From: Corythucha ciliata
Taxonomy: Eukaryota; Arthropoda; Insecta; Hemiptera; Tingidae
DNA length: 64,000 nucleotides
Assembly: GCA_038030265.1 (NCBI GenBank)
Contig: CM075937.1
Span: 2,232,001-2,296,000 of the forward strand
Direction: 5' to 3'
The notes under the pieces are model-generated. The model did not search any database. It was not told the DNA's origin and saw only the letters and a list, made by a program, of their open reading frames with translations. The position numbers and the translations under genes are program-made. Below, in pieces: positions 22,001-28,914 of the stretch (position 1 is the first letter of the stretch; each line of letters opens with the position of its first letter).

Positions 22001-22554
22001 GTTCACTTCGTGTCAAGAGTGTAGCGAAGAATTCTGTCAGAAAGAGGCGTGCACGCTTTTTCAGTATGAAGATTTTCGAAGGTATGCGATTTAAGAAAAC
22101 CCTTTCTAGCGCTCGTGTATTATTTAATTACGTGCTCGTTTTATTTTTCAGGGAACCCATGATTGAAAATATAGGAAAAAAAGAAGAAACTGTGGAAAAA
22201 CGGCCGCGGAATTCTTCTAAGACAAAGAAAAGATCGAAAACTCGCGGAAGCGGCGGAGGAACCTCTACGGCGGTGCGACGTAGTAAGAGTAAAACGGCGG
22301 CGAATAAAACGGCCGACGAGGATGACGACGAAGAGGGGGAAAATAAAAGCGGTAAAGTTCGACGACGAAAGATGCGGTCAAGGTCCAAAAGTACCGGCGG
22401 TAATAAAGGGAAAGGAAAGGGAAAAGAGCTTCTTCCTTCGGGAAAGTCTGGTGTGAAAGAGGAGCCTTCAAAAACAAAGACGCCGGTTACGGGGAAGAAA
22501 TTGATACAAAAGAGAAAAAGCAAAAGCCAAGAAGGGCCTTCGTCAAGGAAATAG
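7365..22554 (+). CDS. Host gene, five coding exons, 352-residue unrecognised protein
   Basis: Exons are 7365-7454, 7741-7884, 8498-8727, 21890-22081 and 22152-22554, all bounded by GT-AG. They sum to 1059 nt, 353 codons including TAG, with matching phases at all four junctions (0, 0, 2, 2). Residues 31-155 are charged. Residues 196-209 hold a C-x2-C-x4-C-x4-C cluster (SCQECSEEFCQKEAC) that could bind a metal. Residues 220-352 are lysine/arginine- and serine-rich with an acidic patch (DEDDDEE), suggesting a nuclear or nucleic-acid-associated protein; that is inference only. AATAAA lies at 22591-22596. I do not recognise the family. Intron 3 is 13.2 kb because of nested transposons. Translation might instead begin at the exon 2 ATG (7741). 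Confidence 0.8.
7741..7884 (+). CDS. Host gene exon 2
   Basis: Acceptor gttcttacag immediately precedes ATGGCCCTTAAG. Forty-eight codons end in IKPEK before donor GTACGT. Phase 0 on both sides. Confidence 0.8.
7997..8143. mobile_element. Foldback MITE in host intron 2
   Basis: Arms TTATAAGGTCTCTTCGGGCG and its inverted, slightly diverged partner (CGCCCGAAAAGACCTATAA) face each other. No coding capacity. Confidence 0.65.
8283..8402. mobile_element. Second foldback element in host intron 2
   Basis: The left arm TGCAAAATAATGTTGGTACT and the right arm GGACCAACATTGTTTTGCC are inverted partners around an AT-rich centre. Confidence 0.6.
8498..8727 (+). CDS. Host gene exon 3
   Basis: A pyrimidine tract (8451-8477) and acceptor ccttaag precede the exon; an in-frame alternative acceptor (acag) would start it at 8525. 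The exon encodes a basic RRSRSTRRKSPGQ segment and ends in ...EYFS plus AG before donor GTAACG, phase 2. Confidence 0.8.
9440..9970. mobile_element. Nested foldback cluster
   Basis: A palindrome spans 9440-9596 (arms TTTTTATTGTGATCAAAAC / GTTTTGATCACAATAAAAA). A second foldback at 9603-9857 has perfect 20 bp ends ATGCATGCATAAAGTTGTAG. Outer words GTATTTATGAACGTTCCTTG (near 9522) and CGTTCATAAAATACGG (near 9948) are inverted partners, so the second appears inserted within a larger foldback. A relative of the 9603-9857 element occurs near 44567-44636. Confidence 0.65.
10013..10085. repeat. (ATT)n microsatellite
   Basis: About 24 ATT units with one interruption. Its isoleucine-only translation is not a gene. 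Confidence 0.9.
10185..10330. mobile_element. Foldback MITE with long GC-rich arms
   Basis: Arms of about 46 bp, GCCTCGCCACACGGAACGCG at the left and its inverted partner ending GTGTGGCGAGGC at the right, each containing GCGGACTGGTCCGC-like words. Open frames on both strands are palindrome artefacts. Confidence 0.75.
10413..10560. mobile_element. Foldback MITE
   Basis: Left AGGCCCTTTTGACACTTGAG and right CTTAAGTGCGAAAGCGCCCT are inverted partners, followed inward by GATTCCGG and CCGGAATC. Confidence 0.65.
10789..11720 (-). pseudogene. CR1-like LINE fragment: endonuclease plus 3' tail
   Basis: The frame 11061-11720 is an apurinic-type endonuclease: NIRSAKKNVDAF supplies the active-site Asn, ILTETW the Glu, AIYRSPDRN a conserved strand, and TAGDINLDIL the Asp region. 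It stops before the domain finishes. The reverse transcriptase is missing, and 10796-10826 is a (TAA)n tract on plus, i.e. a (TTA)n tail on the minus strand as in CR1-like elements. The copy seems to have lost its middle between endonuclease and tail. Confidence 0.72.
11891..12019. mobile_element. Foldback MITE
   Basis: ATTCTGTAACTTTTCCGCAT (left) pairs with GGGAAAAAGTTACAGAAT (right) with similar inner arms (TTTCATTG / AATGAATGAAAT). Confidence 0.72.
12103..12180. mobile_element. hAT-like left end with G-tract
   Basis: CAGTGCTAGCCTTATGGGGG followed by ACCGCCCGGGGGCG resembles the hAT end at 44846 (CAGTGCCGGC ... ACCGCCCAGGG). No partner terminus was found. It could be the start of a solo or truncated element. 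Confidence 0.4.
12420..13600 (-). repeat. ~30 bp minisatellite, locus 2
   Basis: Same unit as locus 1 but inverted (GCTAAAATTGAGAAAA core). It starts with a conserved leader (ATACGCTGATCTCC ... GGCGGCTAAAATTGAG) that recurs at 45030 and, inverted, at 52150-52240. These are therefore copies of one element family with an internal tandem array. Confidence 0.75.
14119..14258. mobile_element. Intact foldback MITE (same family as the one hit by the Jockey LINE)
   Basis: Arms CCCGTTCACAATCTCTATGC and GACATAGAGCTTGTGAACGGG are inverted partners; the centre holds TTCGAGGGAATA. This intact copy shows what the split copy at 31726-31800/36161-36233 looked like before interruption. Confidence 0.75.
14267..14583. 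mobile_element. Foldback MITE, ~315 bp
   Basis: Ends TTGAATGGAACT and AGTTCCATTCAA. Inner arms share CAGCTGGCTGTC / GACAGCCAGCTG and AATAGAGTG / CACTCTATTT. Confidence 0.75.
15050..16145. repeat. Array of TCGGTT/AACCGA motifs
   Basis: At least thirteen copies of TCGGTT, TCGGTC or their complements are scattered through 15060-15530, with more at about 16015-16135. The block begins at ACACTGGGAAAAAGGTCGG (about 15051), and a loosely inverted GAACCGACTTTAGTGT lies at about 16123. This looks like the subterminal repeat zone of a non-autonomous DNA element. No gene is seen. Confidence 0.5.
16146..17137. other. Gene-free AT-rich intronic sequence
   Basis: Within host intron 3 and downstream (3') of the minus-strand LINE frame. 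The interval should include that LINE's 3' UTR. I see no poly(A) or microsatellite tail and no open frame with family resemblance. Confidence 0.5.
17138..19255 (-). CDS. LINE reverse transcriptase with restriction-endonuclease-like domain, 705 codons
   Basis: An uninterrupted frame encodes a reverse transcriptase: PGVRPIGVGD (93-102), catalytic Asp in MVDAKNAFN (164), GVTQGDPLAM (216-225) and WYADD (248-252), then the thumb. A zinc knuckle follows, C547-x2-C550-x8-H559-x3-C563, then a PD-(D/E)xK-like nuclease region (RGD at 608-610, FDVRV at 625-629, KMRKYN at 653-658). This order is that of early-branching non-LTR elements that cut target DNA with a C-terminal nuclease rather than an AP endonuclease. 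The frame may stop slightly short of relatives at the C-terminus. It is antisense to the host gene inside intron 3. The intact frame suggests a recent insertion. Confidence 0.87.
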   Translation of the reverse strand: MEFPEGQELPPLLPPLITADLVEKVARKLHGGGGPNGTSAEQWVDFLLRHGRSSIRLRETVAALACRLSAEDVPWSSIRALMASRTLALDKCPGVRPIGVGDCFRRILCKCMALVAGDEVTEACGGRQLCGGLSAGIEGGVQAMDALFQERSMAGSKWGMLMVDAKNAFNSMNRIVALWQARRLWPSCARFLYKTYRGHAELVFRGTEERILSRDGVTQGDPLAMLFYGLSTLPIIDTLRDPESQQCWYADDSSAQGGLQNLRTWWARLNEVDPHFGYFPHGSKSCLLVHPDDKSEADGIFRDTGIKIVTGQRFLGGYIGTEEGKQLYLERKNDSWTSSVRKLAAAGESQPQSAYAAFTKSLQNRWTFVQRVLDSADQAYEPLRQCIQAEFVPKIVGESTSISTEENDLFSLPVCKGGLAIGDPVRMAKLSYETSKACSVELTRAIRSGGELNAAEHFSKSIAAKKEARQKRDELEDALLEHTLALFSPGRRRAIERSIKAKTQSNASGWLSVVPLQKHDFDLSPYEFKDAIAIRYKREPFKMPKTCDGCGNSQFTLEHALDCRTGGLVTRRHNEVRDVLGELMATAWGNCVKEPIIREASNSISALRGDLACRGVWEPQREALFDVRVVDTDAPSYGSRSVSAVLSSAEQEKMRKYNSVAEDRHATFTPLVCSADGTFAPQMSVFIKVLGERLADKCGIALSQR
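19266..20036 (-). CDS. N-terminal part of the same LINE: CCHC finger protein, 256 codons
   Basis: Residues 20-40 form a C-x2-C-x9-H-x6-C finger, likely for nucleic-acid binding, followed by a charged helical region ending in MQELKKKHPEPL. The 705-codon frame lies one nucleotide out of register (+1) and its ATG is 10 nt beyond this frame's TGA. Related elements are usually one long protein, so either a single-base indel broke one ORF, or translation uses +1 shifting or re-initiation. The two pieces total 961 residues. The start ATG at 20036 fits the finger close to the N-terminus. Confidence 0.8.
   Translation of the reverse strand: MSQDESISDIFNQTPRRVVCRGCGRDFISLNGHLRWSSICREVVESQDHQAVGSQDSQEEQTKEWKEKLASVYGSQFVHGPGERADVKRDRRWKKVNQLQGRQYDLPGGSSGFVDLLAQEVEKLRVDDAPSERVLVYLAVMLQRDKMVEQVKDIRVLLTRRTQLWLDGEFDILIADALNADKKLGIRKQRGTSNENQTVKTFHRFMLRRKVREAVQWLEESGTTSVLQPDSVVDSEGTTVMQELKKKHPEPLILAF
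20037..20440. other. LINE 5' flank and AT-rich intron
   Basis: Probably the 5' UTR of the RLE-type LINE on minus up to about 20200, then AT-rich sequence. No gene seen. Confidence 0.4.
20583..20735 (+). repeat. Three ~50 bp tandem units with GGTTGAT...ATCAACCGAA hairpins
   Basis: Units start near 20583, 20634 and 20684. Each has AAAATTGACNGAG, then GGTTG and a complementary TCAACCGAAT. Motif content matches the TCGGTT/AACCGA array at 15050-16145 on the other side of the LINE, so both may be ends of one element interrupted by the LINE. Confidence 0.55.
20760..21480. other. Gene-free interior of the hAT shell
   Basis: AT-rich sequence leading to the right terminus. A long C-tract at about 21456-21469 precedes the terminal repeat. 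No transposase remnant is recognised. Confidence 0.5.
21890..22081 (+). CDS. Host gene exon 4
   Basis: Acceptor gtttttttcag precedes the exon, which completes the split arginine codon, encodes LVELGKLALATQEKEKK and the four-cysteine cluster, and ends ...EDFR plus AG before donor GTATGC (phase 2). Confidence 0.83.
22152..22554 (+). CDS. Host gene exon 5, terminal
   Basis: Acceptor ttatttttcag. The exon encodes a lysine/arginine/serine-rich tail with repeated RSKS and KGKGKGK runs and an acidic DEDDDEE patch, ending SSRK then TAG. Confidence 0.85.
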
Positions 22555-22590
22555 ACGGACGCGATTCTGCTAAATATTAATTACTTTTGT

Positions 22591-22596
22591 AAATAA
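22591..22596 (+). promoter_or_regulatory. AATAAA polyadenylation signal of the host gene
   Basis: A canonical hexamer 37 bp after the TAG stop, followed by GT-rich sequence. Confidence 0.7.
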
Positions 22597-25500
22597 ATTT
22601 AATTCTGATCACAATATTGGGAATTGGAGTAATTTGTGAATTGAAGGTAAAACTCATCATTCGTTTTTCTTTTTTTTTTCCTTTTCTTGCAGCCAATCGG
22701 TTGCGCTGATGGAAACCCACCCCTCGACCCTCCCAAGGAACCGAGTCACTCATCAATTCTTTTCACAATGTTTTTGCCCACGTCTCTTCAGCCTTCGTTG
22801 CCCCTACGTGAAAACCTATGTTACCTCCAGAGTACCTGGAACATTGATGGGTTGGTGGTGGAGGGGGAGGGGCGGCGGTTGTAACGACGTCCATACCCTT
22901 GGGCGGCGGGGGCGGCCCGCCGGCTCTCTCCACACTCTCGTCTCCCCGCGACGAGCCGGTGGAATTTTCTCTTTCTCAGTCTTTCGCGTCCCTTCCATTT
23001 AAGTGGTTACTGGCGTGCGTATAATTTTAAACCGGGTACACAATTTTAAAAGATGTGTCGTTTTCGAAAGTTTCAATTTTTTTTGTTCTGTTTTTAACCG
23101 CGCTTGACTGTTATAATCCTCGTTTAAGGAATGGAAGGAATTTAGATCGGACATGACTAGTCTGTGCGTACAAATTTTACTTCTTATAGTATTGTCGACC
23201 TTATGACTCTTTTTGAATTGTTTAAAAGCTAAAAGCCATGGAGCATTTTATTGGTTACGTTTATTTATGTTATGTAGCGAGGTTGCCCATTTATAACTGC
23301 CAGAAACAAAATAATGATGCACCGCTTGCATTTTATCTAACTGTCAGGCGCTTCCTTCGTTGAGTAATTATTTGTATAGATTGCGTATTATTTATTAGGC
23401 GGATAAAAGATCAAAAACACTTATCATAAGGAGCAGATGGGTGATTTACTGAATTTAAAAAAAAGCTTGCCCGTTCTACGACATTCGTGTTTCAAGTTAG
23501 TGACTTTAGGGCCTTGGTTAAAGCGTGATTTGATGCAAAAAAACAAATTTATGCGGAATTGTTGTTTTATGTTTGTGACATGCCCGTAGGCGTAAAAGGT
23601 GCTGGTCTTGTGAAACCATTTTTGTCTCATAGAGCCGTCAGTGGGACATGAAAATGTTAATTTTATTCGTATAAATCTCAATTTCTTCTAAATTAGTAAA
23701 ACGGATCTCATTATGAATGATGGTGGGGTGGGTGGAGGTCTAGAATTGCCTAGTGAGCAATTCTAATTCTATGAAGTGTTTTAATAAAACACTAGGCCAT
23801 TGTTGTTAATTGTAGCCCCCCTGCGGTGCCAATTAAACCGGCGAGAGTCCCTTGACGCGAATGAGTATACTGCCCACCTGCTTTTTCACAGATATTGTCA
23901 TTGCCGGTTTAAAAGGCGTTATTCAATTAATTCTCACCCCTCCCCATCACCCTTTTTTTTTTTCAACACGTGCTTTTCGAATTGGCATCTTTTGTGGGGC
24001 CAATATGAAGTCACAAAAGTAAATTGGATTTGGTTGAGAAGGCCAGAACCTGCAAGGTAATTGTTCCCGCGGTGAACGAAAAATAAAAGCGGCGCCTAAA
24101 GAAAGAAAAATTCTTGGCCTGGCGGGCCTATCTTATAAAAAGTGATTGTCTAGCGCAGCGAGCGAATTATACTGATTTCAAACAATGATTTGTAAAAAAA
24201 AAGAGCGTTTAGACAGGTTCCTACAAAGAAAAAATAGTACTTACAAGTTTTAAGAGCTCCTCCCCCGCTACTGAAACTTGGCATAACCAAGCAGCTTATA
24301 AAACTACATACAAAGTAAATTTTACAACTGCCTTCACAAACATCATGAGCTTATTTTTTCCGTGCCCTATCGTTTCTTTTTTCAGAAAAAGGGCCGTTGT
24401 CTTTTCCGCCCCTATACAAGAGATAAATTTTGCGCTATTCCATCCTTGCTTTTTCAAACAGACGCGTCGGGGGGGGGGGGGGGTGCTGAGGTCGAGAGGG
24501 TTGTAAAGTCGACGCTCGTGATTGCCGGAAACTTTTATAAATAAAAGTCGATGAGATCACTTTAATGAAAAAAAAAAGAAGAAAAAAAGTCCTGCCCGCC
24601 GCTCACAACCAGAGCGCCTATCTTCGGCTTTCACCTTGTTTGGACTATACGAGATTAGAGGTCAGAGGTCTACAGGATTCTTGTAAGAAGAAGGAGCCCT
24701 TTTGACTATAAACAATCCCCTCGAGGCGTCTCTACGAAAAATGACGTGTGTCGAACGCGGAGTATCGTCTATATAAAATAAATACATTTCTAAAAGTTGA
24801 GCATTAATTTTAAGTATATACTGAGGGAACTCGCTTCGTTGTCAACTAGAGGATTTCGTTACCCAATCCCAAATAATTGATAGGATCCTCTCCAATCTTC
24901 TTTTTTATTATCATAGTAAAACCAGCCTTCCCAAACCTGCCTAGATGCGTTAATTGAAAAATCACGCCTTTCACCAAGAAAGGAATAAACAAAAGTTGCT
25001 TTTATCACCTATGGCTGCGATCCCCTTCACTGGTTCTGCAGAATCAATCGTAATCATTTACGCAACAAAATACGTACGAGCTCATAAGTTACTTATTATT
25101 AATAAATAATTAATAATTAATCTTCTTATTATAAAACAAAGGTTAAAGAACTAACCCAATCGTAAAATTAAATTTACATTAATAAATTACAGGATTTGGG
25201 GTATCTGGGAAGGGTCACATGTGTGAAACTCCAGCTCTTTGTAATTCACTCGCCCGCTCTCGGTGATTTAATTTTCGCCCCCCTCCCCCACTCAACCCAG
25301 GCCTTCTTTCCCCTCAGACTCAAGATTGTATTTCTAATTTTAGATGAATCATTCGTCTGCTCCGTAGTCTGAGTCAAAATGTGCGAACAAGCGGTGAAAG
25401 AATCGCCTTTTTTTTCGTTAAAAAAAAAAAAAAATTCAACACTCTCCAAGTTTCCTGTTCATTTAGCCGGTCATTTCCCAGGAATAACAATGAGGCGAAT

Positions 25501-25973
25501 TTTAATTTGGGAGTGCCAAACAGAAAAATAAACGCAGGAAATAGTAGAAAAATTGACAAGATGGAACCCATTTTATAGGTGCAACTCACGAACAAAGTTG
25601 TCAATTGTCACTTTGTTGAAGTGCCATTCAATTCAGACGTCGGAAATTAAAACAATTTATTTGCGCGCCACGAAAAGAAGAGAAGACATTGCCATTCAAT
25701 GCCTCAACTCCGTTCCGCAGGAGCAAGTTATAACTCGTGGGCCAAAGGAAACGTTTATTCAGATCAAGGGGCTTGAACAAATGTTTGAAGATCTCTCTCT
25801 TCACAACATTGAAAGTTTATGTAATCACTGCCCGACTTAACCCGTCCTAAATGTTCACCCGGTGAAATAAGTGTTATCTTGGCTGTGGGGCTCACAGCAA
25901 CTCACGGTTTGTATAGCTTTGTTAAGTGTAGAGGTGCCTACGGGCGAGCGCTGATTGCCGATTCGGTCTAAGG
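22597..25973. other. Intergenic sequence, no gene recognised
   Basis: AT-rich with a G-tract at about 24468-24482. A strong pyrimidine tract plus cttgcag at about 22660-22691 could be a splice acceptor but leads to no recognisable exon. The frame 25553-25840 (95 codons, TYLRATKRR-like start, charged) has no family resemblance and is left uncalled. Confidence 0.45.
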
Positions 25974-25998
25974 CAGGGGTTTCCAAACCCCAAGTAGG

Positions 25999-26206
25999 AG
26001 TTAAATGCGACAAGTCGAGAAATAGGTTTAAAAAAAAAACACTTTATTTTAATTTACACAAAAATAACAACTTAACACGCCGCGCTTCTACAATCGACTA
26101 ACTAAGTATCTTTACAGGGAAATTTATATTACTAGGAAGACGCCAACTAAGCGATTCCCAGCAATATCTTATTACAATAAAATAGGGGAAAATAGCCTTT
26201 ATAACT
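25999..26206 (-). repeat. 3' LTR of an errantivirus-like (Ty3/gypsy) element
   Basis: Read on minus, the segment begins AGTTATAAAGG and ends TTAACT, the AGTTA...TAACT style of errantivirus LTRs. A polypurine tract (aaggagggaggag region, 26207-26220) lies just 5' of it. It sits 25 bp inside the left terminus of the 27 kb hAT shell. The 5' LTR is missing, so its length of about 208 bp is provisional. Confidence 0.55.
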
Positions 26207-27031
26207 CCTCCCTCCTTAAGTTTTGGCTTGTCCGCAAGTCAAATTTTGGGATTTTTTGAATGTTAATTTCGAGTTCATTTGTTTCTTGTGGGGGTTTCTT
26301 TTTCTTTATACAATTTAAAAGGACCGCTCTATGCAAGAAAAGAGCATAAATACATACAATACAAAGAGTTATGATTGAAAAAATGTACAGAATTGGTGTA
26401 TGGTCGAAAGAGTCAAAATTTTCTAATTCTTCTAAGGGTAACATGTGAACGTTGATTTGGTGGACATCATCAAAGTTAAGTTTAGTTGTTTCAGTAGGAG
26501 CTATAAGGGCTCGTAAGGGCAGAGTGGAATTTTCCAAATATTTATACAAAACTGGGGCTTCATTTAAGTTTTCGTCGGTTTCTAGCTGTAGTAGAACCGT
26601 TTTTCTAAGATTGACGGAAATGTTTCCACTAGGCTTTCGAATAGTTATCAGCGGTTTGTCGTATAAAAGATATTTGTCGATCAGTGAGATATACTTGATA
26701 AAAGGTTTAGGTTTTTGAATGAAATGAGTTTTACATTGTTTGATATTTCCGGAGAGAAGATTATTAACACAGGGGTTGTTGATTTCTGTTGCGTTTGTGC
26801 AATAATAATATTCTAAAATAAGGTTACAATTTCCCGAATAGGTTTTATCGTTTTTGATTACAATAGGCGGATAGACTAAGGTTGTTAAAGTTTTAGATTC
26901 CGTGTCATACGGATGGGAAAGAAGAAAATAAGTTTCTTTTTTGTATTGAAATTAAAGTATATTTATTTCGGACTTGCTGTTTTTACAAACGACAGTGACA
27001 TGGTGCTTTATGTGTCGTGAGAAAAAGAAAC

Positions 27032-27104
27032 TGCCACGGAGCGGGAATCGAACCCGGGCACCGTATCTCCGGTACGGCTCTTTAGACCACCAAGACACCG
27101 TGGC
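27032..27104 (-). tRNA. tRNA-like SINE head (cloverleaf-like, 73 nt)
   Basis: Acceptor arms GCCACGG/CCGTGGC pair fully. The D-arm contains TCTT/AAGA, the anticodon stem CCGTA/TACGG has loop CCGGAGA (GGA in anticodon position), and B box GGTTCGATTCC is intact. Position 33 is C rather than U, the T-stem is imperfect, and a serine long arm is absent, so it is a SINE promoter rather than a working tRNA gene. Confidence 0.6.
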
Positions 27105-27255
27105 GACCAGGAACTATTCAACCCCGGGCCGTCTCTTTCCCCCACGACAACACCATGTTTTGTTTGCTCGGTCCCGATTTCCCACCTCATCAGATTGTTG
27201 ACGTATAGAAACTTTACCGATGGGGAAGGGGTGTGGAGTTGAATAGTTCCTGGTC

Positions 27256-27321
27256 GCCACGGTGTCTTGGTGGAGACGTACCGGAGATACGGTGCCCGGG
27301 TTCGATTCCCGCTCCGTGGCA
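27256..27321 (+). repeat. Inverted second copy of the tRNA-like head
   Basis: Same sequence as the copy at 27032-27104 on the opposite strand but 7 nt shorter, through a change in the D-arm/anticodon junction. B box and acceptor stem are intact. Confidence 0.7.
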
Positions 27322-28208
27322 GTTTCTTTTTCTCACGACACATAAAGCACCATGTCACTGCCGTTTGTGAAAATAAGTTTCGGTTAAAGGAGGTTTCTCG
27401 GGGATTTGAATAAAGTAATGTATGTTGTTTGCCGTAACAGAACAATGAACTTTGCTTATCTGCCAAAGAATTTCGGGGGAATTAGAAATTAGCTCGTGTC
27501 GAGGGTTGTTACTAGAAATACGTTCAAGTTCGATATGAGAGATAATACTGTGGTGGAGTTCATTTTGCAAAATTCTAAGGATGTATCGATATCATTTATC
27601 TTATTCGTTAATAGTGCACATACAGACGTGTCAAATGTTGATTTCCATTCACCATATTATTAATATTATTATTCAATAATTGCTTTACCTTATTATTATT
27701 ACTCCTAACAATCGCTAAATCCTTATTAAATTCGGCCATAATGTTTTTATTCATTATTATTTGGGAAGCTAAATTACGTTCTAAGTGGTATTCGTTGGCC
27801 TCTAACTTATGAATTAAATTATCGTATAATTTCGTGTCATTTGCGTCCATATTACCTGTTAGCCAGGATATAGCCGATCCTAAAGCGTTAACTAGGCCTC
27901 TTTTAGACCTTTTCACATGAATCCTATTTGTTTGGATATACTTTGTTCTTTGCGTATTGTAAATGAGAGCGTAACAGGCTTCTTAAGGAATGCATTGTTA
28001 GTTCCGCGACGGACTTCTTCGTGGGATTGTTTAGTCAATGAATTATTTGAAGTAATTGATGAGTTTAATGCTTGCTCTATAAAATCTAACTCATCATTTA
28101 CAGCAAGTAACATTAATGGAATGGACATAAGTAAAATAGTTTTTTATTAAAAAGGAACTCTGAATTTTAATAGGGATAATTCCAGGTTCATTGGACAAAT
28201 CAGTTATT

Positions 28209-28914
28209 CTATAGCTGAGAACTAGTGCCGGGCTGAGGAGAAGAAGCAAGGCTAATGACATCTTGATCCTGCAATGAAGTGGTTTCAGAATGATTTTCAT
28301 GTTTCCTGGGTCTTTTGATTTGTTTTGGATGGACTTTCACATTTTTCTTTCCTATTTTTATTTTATTTTCTTCCTTATTATAATGAACCTTTTTGTACTT
28401 ATTCTTAGCCTTATTCCTAACGTAAGTTTTAATAAATACATTGCCTTCGGGTATTTCTAATTTTTCGCGATTTTTGTTAAGATTGGCGGTTCTAGTTTCT
28501 TTTTCTTTTTCAATAATATCCTTTACTGTCTTATGAATTAAAGTTTGTTCCTTATGATATTCATTGGTTTTATGCTCAAGAATGGCTTCGGTATTAGTTT
28601 CAAAAGGTAACGTTATTCCAAAGGTAATTTCATTAGGAGTGAGTTTTAAGAGAGAATTTGGCGTGTTATTGTAAGCTATGAGTGCTAGTCGTATAAGGTT
28701 ATTGAGGGATATGTTAGTGTCCTCTGTTTTTACTATGTTCATGATTTCAATGAGTGTCGAGTGTGCCCTGTTGATTAATCCGTTAGAATTGTGGTAATTT
28801 GGGGTCGTTAGGTGCAAATTAATCTTATGATATTTTAGGAAGTCTTTTAAAGTTTCGTTGGCGAATTCTCCTCCATTATCCGCCTGAATTTCCAAAGGAG
28901 TAGGGAACATGCTA
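28209..28914 (-). pseudogene. Errantivirus-like integrase, C-terminal part
   Basis: The frame shows LEIQADNGGEF, the second catalytic Asp region of a DDE integrase core (D-N-G-x-E-F). NYHNSNGLINRAHSTLIE follows, with Asn where a conserved Glu-containing helix is expected, then AYNNTPNSLLKLTPNEITFG and a basic C-terminus. The upstream pol genes (gag, protease, RT, RNase H, first integrase Asp) are absent: at 28915 the sequence enters a different element. The frame overlaps the beginning of env, as in gypsy. Confidence 0.8.

Larger units (their letters stand above)
26937..27368 (-). mobile_element. tRNA-headed SINE with inverted 5' duplication
   Basis: Exact 13 bp target duplications gaaaataagtttc flank the insert (26924-26936 and 27369-27381). 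On the minus strand its 3' end is A-rich (six A at 26937-26942), preceded by an AT-rich body. The tRNA-like head lies at 27032-27104 (minus). The 5' half of the insert is an inverted partial copy of the head and body, so the two arms (about 26984-27120 and 27240-27367) form a long hairpin around a 120 bp centre. This arrangement is expected from twin priming or template switching during LINE-driven integration. Confidence 0.8.
26207..28300 (-). pseudogene. env: Errantivirus-like env gene, frameshifted and interrupted by a SINE
   Basis: From 28300 downward: a hydrophobic signal-peptide-like N-terminus (28205-28300), then a frame at 27913-28128. A basic cleavage-type site (RSKR) with a glycine-containing fusion-peptide-like segment begins the 27608-27916 frame, followed by heptad-like polar sequence. 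The downstream part continues at 27369-27570 and, after the SINE, at 26199-26936, where a transmembrane segment sits within the last 116 residues. At least two frame breaks (near 27915 and 27610) plus the SINE inactivate it. Env proteins of this group resemble baculovirus F-type fusion proteins. Its start overlaps the integrase end. Confidence 0.78.

Noticed and set aside
22128..22523. Minus-strand frame opposite host exon 5
   Set aside because: Phenylalanine/serine/leucine-rich shadow of a lysine-rich exon; no motif.
25553..25840. 95-codon frame just before the 27 kb hAT shell
   Set aside because: Could be an exon, but no splice partner, start context or family resemblance was found.
27032..27104. 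Functional tRNA-Ser gene
   Set aside because: Anticodon position reads GGA, but there is no long variable arm, position 33 is C, and the copy lies inside a retroposed SINE with target duplications.
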